This document shows positions 16,694 to 27,586 of a DNA stretch of 64,000 nucleotides, in pieces. Under the pieces are notes generated by a model that ran no database searches, was not told the DNA's origin, and worked only from the letters and a program-made list of their open reading frames with translations. The position numbers and the translations under genes were made by a program. Each line of letters begins with the position of its first letter. Position 1 is the first letter of the stretch. The stretch comes from Absicoccus porci (lineage in GTDB: Bacteria; Bacillota_I; Bacilli_A; Erysipelotrichales; Erysipelotrichaceae), in the NCBI RefSeq assembly GCF_003725415.1, contig NZ_RJQC01000004.1, positions 100,305-164,304 on the forward strand, read 5' to 3'.

Positions 16694-18667
16694 TTATTTA
16701 TCATCTTGGAGTTCAAATAAAATATCTCGTAATTGGGCAGCACGTTCGAAATCTAATGTACGTGCTGCTTCTTTCATTTCCTGGGTAATATTCTGGATCA
16801 TCTTTTCTTTATCCTTCTTGCCCATGCGACGTTTCTTGAGATATTTTGCTGTCATTTCCTTGGTTTCTTTGGAACGAACGACATCATGAATTGGCTTGAT
16901 GATCGTCTTCGGTACGATGCCGTGTTCTTCATTATAAGCCATCTGAATCTTACGACGACGTGCGGTTTCATCCATGGCTGCCTTCATTGATTCGGTAATC
17001 GTATCGGCATACATGATGACTTTGCCTTCTGCATTTCGAGCCGCCCGACCAATGATCTGGATCAACGAACGACGGGAACGTAAAAAACCTTCTTTATCCG
17101 CATCCAAGATTGCAATCAAACTGACTTCGGGAATATCCAATCCTTCACGCAACAAATTGATACCAACCAATACATCGTATTTACCAGCCCGTAGATCATG
17201 AATGATTTCGGTTCGTTCAATGGTCTTGATTTCGTGATGTAACCAAGCCACTTTAAAATCCATTTCTTTTAAATACGAGGTTAAATCTTCAGCCATGCGT
17301 ACGGTTAATGTCGTAATCAGAACGCGTTGATGCTTTTCAATACGGCGTTTGATTTCATCGACCAAATCATCAACTTGGCCTTCGATGGGACGAACTTCGA
17401 CTTCGGGGTCTAATAAACCGGTTGGTCGAATAATTTGTTCGACATATTGGCCATGGGTTTGTTCCAATTCCCAATCACCAGGAGTAGCGGATACAAAAAT
17501 CGCTTGATTGATCAAAGAGGTAAATTCTTCAAATCGCAAAGGACGGTTATCCAAGGCACTGGGTAAGCGGAAACCATATTCCACCAAGACTTTTTTCCGG
17601 GCTTGATCACCATTGTACATACCGCGAATCTGTGGTAAAGAAACATGACTTTCATCGACCACTAATAAATAGTCTTTGGGAAAATAATCAAATAAAGTAT
17701 AGGGTCTTTCTCCGGGTTTTCGTCCATCGATATGACGGGAATAATTTTCAATGCCAGGGCAGAAACCCAATTCACGTAGGGCTTCGATATCGTAGCGACA
17801 ACGTTGTTCCAAGCGTTCTTTTTCCAATGGTTTTTCTTCTTTGTCAAAATATGCCAATCGATCTTCCAATTCTTCTTCGATCGTATCAGCGGCATGGTTG
17901 ATCACATCCATACTGGATGCATAGGCATGGGCTGGATAGATCACATACAGTTGATAAGATGCATTGACTTTACCCGTCACGGGATCTACTTCGCTAATAC
18001 GGTCGATTTCATCGCCAAAAAATTCCACGCGAATTAAGTATTTTTCGGTATGGCCAGGTGTAATTTCAATGACATCGCCACGTACGCGGAAGGTACCAGG
18101 TAGCGGATCGGTGTCATTGCGTTTGTATTGTTGCCCGACCAGCTGCATCATAAAATCATTTCGCTCAATTTCATCGCCTACGTGGATCGTAAACAACATG
18201 TGACGATAATGATCTGGATTGGAAGCTCCATAAATGGATGCGACCGAAGCGACGATGATCGTATCCCTTCGTTCCAATACACTATTAACAGCCGCCATGC
18301 GCAACATGTCCAATTCTTCGTTGGTCTTTGTGCTTTTATCAATGTAGGTATCCGTTTTGGGAAGATAGGCTTCGGGTTGATAATAATCAAAATACGAAAC
18401 AAAGTATTCCACGCGATTGTGAGGAAAGAATTCCTTAAATTCAGAATACAATTGGCCAGCCAATGTCTTATTGTGCGCAAACACCAAGGTGGGTCGATTG
18501 ACTTGCGCAATCACGTTGGAAATGGTAAAGGTCTTACCGGTTCCGGTTGCGCCCATCAAAACTTGGTATTTCTTTTTTTCTTTCAATCCTTCCACTAGCG
18601 ATTGAATGGCTTGGGGCTGATCGCCACTGGGTTGATAATCCGAAACCAATTCAAATGTATCGCTCAT
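16694..18667 (-). CDS. uvrB: Excinuclease ABC subunit B
   Basis: Damage-verifying helicase of nucleotide excision repair, working with UvrA and UvrC. The 657-residue length is normal. Walker A is MGATGTGKT at 38-46; the beta-hairpin region [20 protein letters not shown], the DEAD-type [11 protein letters not shown], and helicase motif [16 protein letters not shown] are all present. The C-terminal UVR motif (about 620-655, including [18 protein letters not shown]) contacts UvrC. It is 8 bp downstream of the ctpA-like gene and is probably co-transcribed with it. Confidence 0.97.
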   Translation of the reverse strand: MSDTFELVSDYQPSGDQPQAIQSLVEGLKEKKKYQVLMGATGTGKTFTISNVIAQVNRPTLVFAHNKTLAGQLYSEFKEFFPHNRVEYFVSYFDYYQPEAYLPKTDTYIDKSTKTNEELDMLRMAAVNSVLERRDTIIVASVASIYGASNPDHYRHMLFTIHVGDEIERNDFMMQLVGQQYKRNDTDPLPGTFRVRGDVIEITPGHTEKYLIRVEFFGDEIDRISEVDPVTGKVNASYQLYVIYPAHAYASSMDVINHAADTIEEELEDRLAYFDKEEKPLEKERLEQRCRYDIEALRELGFCPGIENYSRHIDGRKPGERPYTLFDYFPKDYLLVVDESHVSLPQIRGMYNGDQARKKVLVEYGFRLPSALDNRPLRFEEFTSLINQAIFVSATPGDWELEQTHGQYVEQIIRPTGLLDPEVEVRPIEGQVDDLVDEIKRRIEKHQRVLITTLTVRMAEDLTSYLKEMDFKVAWLHHEIKTIERTEIIHDLRAGKYDVLVGINLLREGLDIPEVSLIAILDADKEGFLRSRRSLIQIIGRAARNAEGKVIMYADTITESMKAAMDETARRRKIQMAYNEEHGIVPKTIIKPIHDVVRSKETKEMTAKYLKKRRMGKKDKEKMIQNITQEMKEAARTLDFERAAQLRDILFELQDDK

Positions 18668-18675
18668 ATTGCCTC

Positions 18676-20070
18676 CTACTGTGCCAATTGAATGGCTCTC
18701 ACATATTGTGGATCTTCACTGTATTCATTCGCATACACTTGTTGAGAAATCATTTTTAATAAAGTATCCCATGTATCTTTATCGCAAATGCCGATTGCAT
18801 CCAGTTTATGATCACTTTGAAATTGTTTTAACGCTTCGGCACTTTGATGACTAAAGTATGTATCGGTTCGATCCACGTCATAACCTAAATATTTTAAATA
18901 CGTCTGCAACGCTTTGGCATTGGTGTATACATGATCTTCTTTCATTGTCGATGATTTTTTCATCTCTATATAATTCACGCTTGTGACATCCAATGGTTCC
19001 ACTTTCACATCGGGTTTCCATCCTTTATTATTGATGGAATCCCCATTAGGATCCAACCATTCCGCAACGGTATATTTCATGGATGTACCATCTTCAAATG
19101 ATACTTGGGTTTGTTCCGTTCCTTTACCATAGGTCGTTGTCCCCACGGTCGTGACTTTATCGCCTAAGCCCGCTTTTAAAGCCCCAATCACCACTTCGGA
19201 AGCACTGGCTGTATCTTCATTTTGAAGAACGATGATTTTATCCATTTTGATTTGTTTGAAATTATCATTGGTCCGCGTCTTGGTGATGTTGCCTTGACTG
19301 TCTTTCTCTTCAAACACAACCGAATGGGCTGGCACTAAGACGGAGGCTACTTCTTGAGCAGCGACAAGATAGCCACCACCATTGTTGCGTAAATCCAAGA
19401 CAATGGAAGAAATGCCTTGTTTATGGGCGCGTTCAACCGCATTTTCAAAACTGGATCCGGTATGACTGGAGAAACTCGAAATACCGATGATGGCCACATT
19501 GCCACTGACACGATAGGTCACACTCGCATCAAAGTCTTTGGGTTTGATCTTGGTGGTCTTGTCCTTTTCGTTGCGAATGAACTTGACTGTGACTTTTTTG
19601 GATTGTTTCTTGATGTATTTAACAACGGCATCGGCGCCTTTTTTCGCACAGACTTGATCATTGACAGCGGTAATGATATCGCCTTGTTTCAGACCGGCTG
19701 TATCGGCAGCCGAATCAATGAAGACATCGCGAATGATGATGTTGCCATCACCATTGACATAATAACTAAAGCCAAGTCCGGAAGAACTGCCATCTAAGCT
19801 TTGGGCAAATTGTTTGGATTGCTTCAAGTTAAAATAATTGGTATGCGGATCTTTTTCGAGGGTGGTCATACCCGTAATGGCTTGTTCCATTAAGGTTTGA
19901 TCCAAATTCTTGGTCTTGTTGGCATAGTACCATTTCTTGGTCAAGATGGAATAGATCGCATCAAATTTATTTTGTTCATCCGTTGAAGTCGCTTTTTGAG
20001 GAACAAACATACCGGCTCCAAAGCTAATCACACACGCAATCACAAGTATCCACTTATATTTTTTCGTCAT
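18676..20070 (-). CDS. C-terminal processing peptidase (S41, CtpA-like) with PDZ and peptidoglycan-binding domains
   Basis: A secreted or membrane-anchored serine protease of 464 residues. An N-terminal helix (~7-22) anchors it; a PDZ domain at ~95-165 reads [20 protein letters not shown] and [14 protein letters not shown]. The S41 catalytic domain has the serine in [11 protein letters not shown] (~284-293) and the lysine in YGKGTEQ (~316). The C-terminal ~70 residues, [19 protein letters not shown] through [10 protein letters not shown], form a peptidoglycan-binding domain 1. Such proteases cut membrane or envelope proteins; substrate not deducible. Confidence 0.93.
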   Translation of the reverse strand: MTKKYKWILVIACVISFGAGMFVPQKATSTDEQNKFDAIYSILTKKWYYANKTKNLDQTLMEQAITGMTTLEKDPHTNYFNLKQSKQFAQSLDGSSSGLGFSYYVNGDGNIIIRDVFIDSAADTAGLKQGDIITAVNDQVCAKKGADAVVKYIKKQSKKVTVKFIRNEKDKTTKIKPKDFDASVTYRVSGNVAIIGISSFSSHTGSSFENAVERAHKQGISSIVLDLRNNGGGYLVAAQEVASVLVPAHSVVFEEKDSQGNITKTRTNDNFKQIKMDKIIVLQNEDTASASEVVIGALKAGLGDKVTTVGTTTYGKGTEQTQVSFEDGTSMKYTVAEWLDPNGDSINNKGWKPDVKVEPLDVTSVNYIEMKKSSTMKEDHVYTNAKALQTYLKYLGYDVDRTDTYFSHQSAEALKQFQSDHKLDAIGICDKDTWDTLLKMISQQVYANEYSEDPQYVRAIQLAQ

Positions 20071-20125
20071 CTAAACAGTTCCTCCTGTTTGTCTTGTTTA
20101 TTGTATCATGCACGTCAAATATGAA

Positions 20126-20147
20126 AAGAGCATCGAATCCTCGATGC
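20126..20147 (-). terminator. Terminator after hemL
   Basis: Hairpin GCATCGA-ggat-TCGATGC (20130-20147) followed on the minus strand by TCTTTTC, directly after the hemL stop codon. It marks the end of the tetrapyrrole operon. Confidence 0.75.
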
Positions 20148-21407
20148 TTACAAATAGGTTTGAATGATTTGAATCGTTTTCTCAATATCTTTTTGATCAT
20201 GGGCATCTGAAATGAACATAGCTTCAAATTGACTCGGTGCTACATAGATACCATGATCCAACATGATATGGAAATAATGTGCAAACTGTTGGGTGTCACT
20301 GGTTTTTGCACTGGCATAATCCACGACCTCTTGATCCGTAAAGAAAACACTCATTAAGGATCCCACCCGATTGACCGTATAGCCTTTCTCCTTATAGGCT
20401 TGTGCCAATTGGGCGGTTTTATAATCGATACGATCATAGATATCCGGATCTTTCATCAAGATCTGAAGTGTTTCAATACCAGCGGTTGTCGCAATGGGAT
20501 TGCCCGATAGGGTTCCAGCTTGATAGACAGAACCGACAGGTGAAATCACATCCATGATTTCTTTTTTACCACCATAGGCAGCCAAAGGCATACCACCACC
20601 AACAATCTTGCCAAACGTTGCCATATCCGGGGTAATGCCAAAATATTCACTGGCACCACCTAAAGCCAATCGGAATCCAGTAATGACTTCATCAAAGATC
20701 AAGATACTATCATAGGTTTTGGTGATGTCACGTAAGAATTGTAAATAACCAGGTTTGGGTGGGACCACACCCATGTTGGCTGCTACCGGTTCAATGATCA
20801 CGGCCGCAATCTGATTGGGATAGGTTTCAAACAATTGTTGGATGGCTTTTTCATCATTGTAAGGAGCCAATAAAGTGGTTTTTGTATAGCCAGATGGTAC
20901 CCCATCACTATCTGCGACAGCTTGGGTCAATAAACCCGATCCGGCTTTGACCAATAACCCATCGGAATGACCATGGTAACACCCAATGCATTTAATGATG
21001 TAGTCGCGATGGGTATAGCCTCGAGCAGCACGAATGGCACTCATGCAAGCTTCAGTTCCACTATTGACCAAACGCAACTTTTCAATGGCTGGATAACATT
21101 GTTGGACCAATTGGGCCAAGGTACTTTCTTTTCGGGTTGGTGCCCCAAAGGTCAAACCATCGACACAAGCTTTCTGTACCGCTTGGATAACTTGGGGATG
21201 GGCATGACCTAAAATGCCAGGTCCCCAGCTGCAGACATAATCAATAAATGTATTCCCATCGATGTCGGTCACTTTGTCGCCTTTCGCATGATTGATAAAT
21301 AAAGGGGTTCCTCCTACAGATTGAAACGCACGTACGGGTGAGTTGACACCACCTGGCATCAGTGTCGATGCCAGTGCAAAGGCTTGTTGGGAATAATCAA
21401 AATGCAT
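20148..21407 (-). CDS. hemL: Glutamate-1-semialdehyde 2,1-aminomutase
   Basis: Makes 5-aminolevulinate from glutamate-1-semialdehyde in the C5 route to tetrapyrroles. It is a 419-residue PLP enzyme with VNSGTEACMSAIRAARGYT, IIFDEVITGFR-like ILIFDEVITGFR, and the PLP lysine in FGKIVGGGMPLAAYGG. The frame is intact from MHFDYSQQAFALA to the end. It is the last gene of the operon and overlaps hemB by 11 bp. All other genes of the operon are damaged, so although this ORF is complete its product probably has no functional upstream or downstream partner here. Confidence 0.93.
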   Translation of the reverse strand: MHFDYSQQAFALASTLMPGGVNSPVRAFQSVGGTPLFINHAKGDKVTDIDGNTFIDYVCSWGPGILGHAHPQVIQAVQKACVDGLTFGAPTRKESTLAQLVQQCYPAIEKLRLVNSGTEACMSAIRAARGYTHRDYIIKCIGCYHGHSDGLLVKAGSGLLTQAVADSDGVPSGYTKTTLLAPYNDEKAIQQLFETYPNQIAAVIIEPVAANMGVVPPKPGYLQFLRDITKTYDSILIFDEVITGFRLALGGASEYFGITPDMATFGKIVGGGMPLAAYGGKKEIMDVISPVGSVYQAGTLSGNPIATTAGIETLQILMKDPDIYDRIDYKTAQLAQAYKEKGYTVNRVGSLMSVFFTDQEVVDYASAKTSDTQQFAHYFHIMLDHGIYVAPSQFEAMFISDAHDQKDIEKTIQIIQTYL

Positions 21408-22377
21408 AGACTTCTCCGGTTTCTAGCCAATGTGCCATTTCGAGTGCATGATAGGTAATGATGATCTGGGCACTCGCTCGTTTCATGGCAATTAAATTTT
21501 CAAAAATGATGCGTTTTTCATCAATCATACCGGCTTTAGCGGCCGCTTTGACCATGGCATATTCACCACTGACATTATAGACAGCCAAAGGCAAAGAACA
21601 GTGTTCGGAAACAGCTTTCACCACATCCAAATAAGCCAATGCAGGTTTGACCATAACGATGTCGGCACCCATATCAATGTCATTCTCCACTTCGCGAACG
21701 CCTTCTTTTCCGTTGCGTGGATCCATTTGATACGATCGACGATCTCCAAAACAAGGAGCGGAACCAGCCGCATCTCGGAAAGGCGAGTAATAGCCCGACG
21801 CATATTTGGCACTATACCCCATGATGGGTGTTTGACTCAAGCCATGGGCATCCAAAGCTTGACGAATGGCTGTGATATCGCCATCCATCATATCGTTGGG
21901 TGCAACCATATCGGCACCGGCTTGGACACAGCACACAGCCATCTTTGCCAATAAGGGAAGAGTCTCATCATTTAATATGGCGTGTTCATGCACCAAACCA
22001 CAATGGCCATGATCGGTATATTCACATAGACACACATCCGCAATCACAAGTTGATGAGGTAACTTCGATTGGATATGGGTAATGGCTTGTGCCAAGATGC
22101 CATGGTGATCGTATGCACTCGATCCTACGGCATCTTTATGGGCCGGCACACCAAATAATAAGATGCCGGAGATACCTGCTGCTTGCACGCATTCTAATTC
22201 TTCATCGATGCGATCCAAGGAATAGCGATAAATATCTGGCATTGTTGCGATAGGTTCTTTGATGTTTGTGCCTTCCACCACAAATAGAGGATAAATCAGA
22301 TCTTTGGGGTCCAATCGTGTTTCACAGACTAAATTGCGTAAGGCTTAATTTTGACGGAGACGTCGAAATTGTTTCAT
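21397..22377 (-). pseudogene. hemB: Porphobilinogen synthase, disrupted by an in-frame stop at codon 11
   Basis: The natural start is ATG 22375-22377 with GGAGGAATG just before it, overlapping the end of the cobA-hemD gene. The frame reads MKQFRRLRQN, then TAA at 22345-22347, then ALRNLVCETRLDPKDLIYPL, exactly the HemB N-terminus apart from the stop. The rest is intact: zinc-site cysteines DVCLCEYTDHGHCG, catalytic-lysine segments GYSAKYASGYY and DIVMVKPALAY. Reinitiation at the TTG at 22314 is possible but would drop the N-terminal arm that is needed for the oligomer. A serine TCA-to-TAA change would explain the lesion. Confidence 0.88.
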
Positions 22378-23762
22378 AAACATTCCTCCAATTTCTTTAT
22401 CAAACTTGAAATGGTTGCTTGTTGAGCAACTTGTATATTTTGTATATGATGAGCAGCCAAAGCAGCTTGTGTATATGGTCCAATGGCCAAGACTTGAGTG
22501 TGTGGATCGATATGTCCGGCTTGTTGAAAAAAGGCATGAACACCTTGGGCACTGCCAAAGATGGCAAAGTCTTCATGAATAGCTCGCACTTGGCCAATAG
22601 TCGTATCATAGACAGGAATCTGGGTATAGCTTATACCGGCTGCATCCAATCGCGAAGACAATACCGAATTGCCTTTTTGGGCTCGTAAGATCAAAAGATT
22701 GGCATCTGACCATCCACATAAAAGATTGGCTAATTCGTCTGAAGTATATGATGATGGGATAAAGTCGGCATGGATGTGATACGTATCGTATAAATATTTG
22801 GCACTGCTCGGTCCGATGGTCACAAACTGTAGATGACTGATTTCACGCATATCTTCCATCATTTGAAACAGACCATCGATACCGGCTTTTCCCGTTAATA
22901 CAACATGACTATAGGGTCGAAAATCAATTTTCTTATCGGGTTCATAGACAATTTGTACATACGCTTGGCGCGTACATGGAATCGAACATTGGTCTTGAAA
23001 GGCGCGAGTAAAGTGCTCCGTTCCACAAACCACTACGCTAGGCGTTTTTGAGCGAACATCCAAAGCAGCCACCTCTTCGACAACAAGGATGGCTGGGGTA
23101 CCGACCTGCGGATCTTCGAAAGCCTCTTTGATCGTTTCTAAGGTGCAATTTTTTCGATAAGCATCGAATCGTGTACCGCGACAAAGAATAGCCACCAGAG
23201 TAAAGCCTGGTTTTCCGTTTTGAATCAGATCATCGGCAATCTGACTGGCATTTCCCATGCTCATCAAAAAGACCAAGGTACCGGGTAGTTGGGCATATGG
23301 GGCCACATCCACCTTTCCCGTTTGGGTATGACCGGTGATCACACTAAAACTACGACTGATCGATGTGTCAAAGGAATTCCCATGGTTTCCGGTACCGCAA
23401 TGGCACTGGAAATGCCTGGAATCACTTCATAGTGGATCTGAGCTTTGGCCAAGGCCATGCATTCTTCGCCCCCACGGCCAAACACAAAGGGATTCCCACC
23501 CTTTAAGCGTACAACAATCGAGGTCTTCCCTTTTTCAATCAATAATTGATTGATGGCTTCTTGGGACATGGCATGTTGGCCGGCTCGTTTGCCCACATAA
23601 ATGGTTTGCGCCTTAGTTTGTTTCAGGATACTTGCATCTACCAAGGCATCATAGATCAATACATCACAAATCCGGATCAGATGCCGAACTTGGAGACTCA
23701 TCAGGGAGACTCATCAGATCTAGATCACCAGGTCCTGCTCCGCAAAGATAGACTTTACCCAT
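22374..23762 (-). pseudogene. cobA-hemD: Uroporphyrinogen-III C-methyltransferase/uroporphyrinogen-III synthase fusion, two frameshifts
   Basis: From ATG 23760-23762 the frame starts MGKVYLCGAGPGDLDLMSL, the CobA SAM-binding start. A 13-bp tandem duplication (23692-23704 and 23705-23717) then throws it out of frame; deleting one copy restores LMSLQVRHLIRICDVLIYDA. The frame continues through VVRLKGGNPFVFGRGGEEC to PLTHRS, where a second small indel near 23335-23350 occurs; the next frame continues SFSVITGHTQTGKVD. Downstream of about residue 250 is the HemD part (LTGKAGIDGLF, FVTIGPSSAKYL, LAIGPYTQAAL). Such fusions are common in siroheme/cobalamin operons. As it stands the gene cannot make one product. 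Confidence 0.9.
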
Positions 23763-24582
23763 AGAGAGCACCTGCCATTTCTTGAATACAAGCATCGATC
23801 TGATCAAGTTTGGTTTGGCACATGAAAATGGGTGAATCTTGATAAAACGCTTGTATTTGAAGAGTGTCATCATCGATCCATTGCGCATGAGCACTAGCGG
23901 CATCGTGACAATCGGCATGCATCAAAGCCATCAATTGGCGTCCGGTATCAAACAAGATGTGTGTCTTTTTATCGTCAATGTTTTTGGGTAAAATAAAGCC
24001 GGTCTTGGTTTCAATGGCAATGATTCCTTGTGCGGTTGCGGGCAGGATATCCAAAACTTGAACAACATAGGCATGCAAATCGATGTGTAGTCGTTCCAAT
24101 CCGGCTTGTGCAAGAATGATACCATCATAATCGCCTTCTTCTAACTTTCGCAAACGGGTTTCCACATTGCCACGAATCATCTTGATCTGGCATGTAGGAT
24201 CGATGCGAGTATACAACTGGGCACGTCGCGGACTGGATGTGTCAATGGTTGCTCCGGGCCAGATCTTGGTCTTGGAAATCAATAGATCCGCAGGATTGGC
24301 TCGTGCTAATACAGCAGGTACATAAAAACCGTCTGTGATTTGACTGGGCATATCCTTGCCACTATGCACAGCAATATCGATTTGATCCTTTTGGATGGCT
24401 TGTTCAAACACAGAAACAAATAAGCCTTTGCCGCCAATGGAAGCCAAGCACCGATCTTGGATCTGATCGCCTTTGGAGACAATAGGGACGATTTGGACGG
24501 GGATTTGTAGCGCATCCACGACCATTTGCGTCTGGATCCTGGCTAATTGTGAAGTTCATGTGCCAATTCGTAGTTTAGTCAT
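23755..24582 (-). pseudogene. hemC: Hydroxymethylbilane synthase, in-frame stop at codon 9
   Basis: The start is ATG 24580-24582. The frame reads MTKLRIGT, then TGA (24556-24558), then TSQLARIQTQMVVDALQ. In HemC this position is the Arg of GTR[GT]S, a substrate-binding residue; CGA to TGA is a single transition. The rest is intact: VHSGKDMPSQITDGF, DTSSPRRAQL, RGNVETRLRKLEEGDYDGI and ILPATAQGIIAIE, with a cysteine in ADCHDAA where the dipyrromethane cofactor attaches. Reinitiation downstream would lose the conserved N-terminal strand. It overlaps cobA-hemD by 8 bp. Confidence 0.88.
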
Positions 24583-24981
24583 TTTTCGCCTCTCTGAATA
24601 ATTCTGCTAGTTTTAGGAGATTCCAACGATGACATCATCTTGTTTGAGGATAGCCGGAAAGATAAAGGTGCATAAAGCTGGATCATCCACCACATTGACC
24701 AAGATGCGTTCTTGTTTACACATTTGGGCTATCCAGGCATTGACCTCTCTTTGATTGGTAGCGGCAATGATCAAGTCATATCGGGAACAGATATCCGAAG
24801 GCTTTACAGATCGGATTTCATAGGGATAGGATCGAAGTTGGTCACAAATGGTTTCACTAATGATATGAATATCGGCGCCAAATTGTTTTAATTGATGTGC
24901 TTTTCGTAATGCTGTCTTTTGACCACCGATGATCAAGACTTGTTTCTGATCGAGATCGATCATGAGTGAAAAATAACTCAT
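24575..24981 (-). pseudogene. Precorrin-2 dehydrogenase/sirohydrochlorin ferrochelatase-type protein (SirC/CysG-N), truncated
   Basis: Starts MSYFSLMIDLDQKQVLIIGG (NAD-binding Rossmann) at ATG 24979-24981 and continues LRKAHQLKQFGADIHII, YDLIIAATNQREVN and ILVNVVDDPALCTFIFPA. These are the standard segments of the siroheme-synthase N-domain. After DDVIVGIS it meets TAA at 24613, where family members continue with a glycine/serine loop and a C-terminal helix. A plausible tail, KLAELFREAKND, sits in another frame and ends at 24575, so a short deletion with a frameshift has removed the loop. Start overlaps the hemA stop (ATGA). Confidence 0.8.
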
Positions 24982-25990
24982 TCGTTGTTCACCCACTTTT
25001 CAAGCCAGGAAACTATGGCATCCATTTGTTCATAGGTGTTGGTCTTGCGTAAAGAATAGACAAAAGATTCCATGGTTTTTTCTTTGATTTGGGGCAAATA
25101 CGAAATCACATCGTGCATCCGCAATTCTTTTAAAATGTCCGATACACCTTGATCAATGGTGGCTTGTGCCCTTTGGGCATAGTCTTGTTTCTTTTGATTA
25201 TTGGTTTTGGCCAGTTGTTGAAAATGGTCGATATTCATATATGTACAATGGGACAATTATTGCAGATGCGGATCCATATCATTGGGAACAGCTAAATCGA
25301 TAAATAAGCGTGGTTTTGAATCGATATGTTTTGCCAGTTCTGTCTTGGTGATCGTATAATGGGGACTCGATGTTGCACTGATGATCACAGCTGTCGGCCT
25401 GTTGGATCAGGGAAATGTTTGATTTGGCCAAGACATTTTTGGCGGTGATGCTGCCAATTTTACCACTGATTCCAATGACCAACACCGTGTGGGCGCCAAA
25501 GTCAAAAACCGCATGGGCCGCTAATGTGCCAATGGAAACCGAAGTCGAAGACAGTCCTGTCTAGGTCTTGATTTGTTTCACTGTTTTCATGACCCTTTGA
25601 AAAATCGTATGAAACGAATAAGTGGTCTTTTTGAATTGCCGAGAATATTCATAGGCTTCTTTGACTTGACTAAAGATTTCATCTTCCCCCAAAACCATGG
25701 AGTCCATGCCACAAGCCACACGCGCCAAATGGCGAATCGCACCTACCGATGTATAGGTCGCAAAATAAGGCATCATCACATCACAATCTAAATCTTTGAA
25801 ACGACAAAGTTGGTCTTCCATCGCATCGATGTCTATGTCAAAATAGATTTCCAGCCAGTTGCAGGTCGATAGAAGGACGCATTGTCCTTCTATCTGGTCA
25901 AAAAATTGTTTTTTTTTCAGTTGCATCAAAGGCCAATAGATTCCGAATCTCAATCGGAGCTATTTTATAGGAGATACTGATACAATTCAT
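24978..25990 (-). pseudogene. hemA: Glutamyl-tRNA reductase, multiply disrupted
   Basis: The start is ATG 25988-25990; the frame reads MNCISISYKIAPIEIRNLLA and shifts at an A9 run (25909-25917), after which the next frame gives QFFDQIEGQCVLLSTCNWLE with the catalytic cysteine context. MDSMVLGEDEIFSQVKEAY is intact. A TAG at 25561-25563 stands where a Glu normally precedes TGLSSTSVSIGTLA. Then NAD-domain sequence (LVIGISGKIGSITAKNV) is followed by an internal loss of about 30 codons and a shift into TAVIISATSSPHYTI. A second stop (TAA 25257-25259) precedes the dimerisation domain NIDHFQQLAKTNNQKKQ. At least four lesions make this a clear pseudogene. Confidence 0.9.
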
Positions 25991-26083
25991 GTTTTTTATT
26001 ATACTACAAACCGAATTTTCTATGGTTGCCTAGGCAAATCATCAAAAGTTTTGTATAGTAATCATAAAGGATAACTTACATAT

Positions 26084-27520
26084 ATGCTTTATAATATTTC
26101 TTTTGATATCTGTGCGATTGCTTTGACAGGGATGGCCCTTTATACCCTTTTTTATCGACGAAACCACCATAACCGTTTCAGTCGTATCTTTTTGATCTTA
26201 TTGTTAATGCACATGGTTGCCTTGATCACCGATATTGCGAGTTCCTTTACGAATTCCTATCCTAGTGCTACAGCCCCTTTTTTCCGTGATGCGATGAACT
26301 ATATTTTTTTAGCGGTTCATTCCAGTGAAGCCTTTGTGTTTCTATATTTTTTGATCGTTGATTTAGAAATTGGTCATACGACCCATCACTATATAAATAT
26401 CCTTCTCCTTTTGCCTGAATGTTGTTTCATTCTTTTTCCTTTGCTTCTCAATCCTTGGACCCATGCTGTTTTCTATTATGACAAAACCAATCACTATGTT
26501 CATGGTCCAATGATGTACATGATCTATGGTGCTGTATATTTGTATTTGGCACTTTGTCTGGGTTTGATCATTCATAAAAGAGAGCGTTTGACACAGCGAC
26601 AATATCGCACCTTGTTGTATTTATTTCTATTGTCAGGCATACCAGTTTTGATCCAAAGTCTTTTCATGCCTCACCAACTCATTGAAATGTATTTTCAGGC
26701 TTTAGGTTTCTATGGCTTTTTACAACTCATTGATCCCATTGATCAGTATTATCATCCGGTTACGAGGATCAAAAATTTCCAAGCGATGATCAATGACCTA
26801 TCGCCCTATTTTGTGAATCAGACATCGATGTATGCCATCATCATCAAAATATCACGATTGGAAGTCTTATCGTTTTTCTCTCAAACGAGTGATATTTCTC
26901 ATAGTTATCGTTTATTGATCACCGATTGGCTATCCAGCCTTGTGAAAAGGGGACATTGTTACGATTGTGAATATGGTATCTATGTCTTAACGACCACTGA
27001 GGATCCCCTGTCCCTCTGTCAAACGATTCAGGCACGTATGGCCAGTCCTTGGCAGTATCGACATCACACCTATCAATTTTCGGTTCAGATTACACCGGTA
27101 CAGATTAGCGAGGATATTCATTCCATGGATACTTTCATTCATATGGTGCATATTCCTTATTTCCATACCAAACAAGGATGTGTATTCCAGTCCGTGAAGG
27201 ATCTTGCACGTGAGTCAAAGGAATTCATGACGCATCAAAAACCAGAAATACCCTATGAGTTACAAGAAGCTTTGGATACGTTCCTTCACGGATTTGCGAC
27301 GTTGACACCTGCGGAACGATCCATCACAGACTTATACATCCATGGTCATGAGATTCGTGAAATTCCTGATATTGCTTGTATTAGTGTCAATACGGTCAAA
27401 AAGCACAACAAAAATATCTATCATAAATTGGGCATCAAGTCCAAAGAAGAGTTATTAATCTATGTGGATCTTTTTCAACGATGTGGTCGGATCCAAGATC
27501 TCTATTCAAATGCAAAATAG
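26084..27520 (+). CDS. Membrane-bound LuxR-type transcriptional regulator
   Basis: A 478-residue protein with about seven hydrophobic helices in residues 1-230, resembling the 7TM sensor regions of histidine kinases. A middle region (~235-385), starting YHPVTRIKNFQAMINDLSPY, recalls a degenerate GGDEF-like fold without the signature. The C-terminal LuxR helix-turn-helix is LTPAERSITDLYIHGHEIRE and ISVNTVKKHNKNIYHKLGIKSKEEL (about 410-460). A regulator tethered by a 7TM segment would sense an envelope or lipophilic signal and bind DNA at the membrane. It stands alone, divergent from the hemA pseudogene, so its target is unknown. Confidence 0.85.
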   Translation: MLYNISFDICAIALTGMALYTLFYRRNHHNRFSRIFLILLLMHMVALITDIASSFTNSYPSATAPFFRDAMNYIFLAVHSSEAFVFLYFLIVDLEIGHTTHHYINILLLLPECCFILFPLLLNPWTHAVFYYDKTNHYVHGPMMYMIYGAVYLYLALCLGLIIHKRERLTQRQYRTLLYLFLLSGIPVLIQSLFMPHQLIEMYFQALGFYGFLQLIDPIDQYYHPVTRIKNFQAMINDLSPYFVNQTSMYAIIIKISRLEVLSFFSQTSDISHSYRLLITDWLSSLVKRGHCYDCEYGIYVLTTTEDPLSLCQTIQARMASPWQYRHHTYQFSVQITPVQISEDIHSMDTFIHMVHIPYFHTKQGCVFQSVKDLARESKEFMTHQKPEIPYELQEALDTFLHGFATLTPAERSITDLYIHGHEIREIPDIACISVNTVKKHNKNIYHKLGIKSKEELLIYVDLFQRCGRIQDLYSNAK

Positions 27521-27586
27521 TACCCTAGGGGTACTATTGGAACGTTTTTTATCATGGTATAAATACATTGAAAGAGAGGAAGTCCC

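Noticed and set aside
18178..18510. Long open frame antisense or out of frame inside uvrB
   Set aside because: Shadow of a strongly conserved gene; composition is not protein-like.
25998..26003. TATAAT directly before hemA as its promoter
   Set aside because: It lies only 8 bp before the ATG, leaving no room for a leader and ribosome site.
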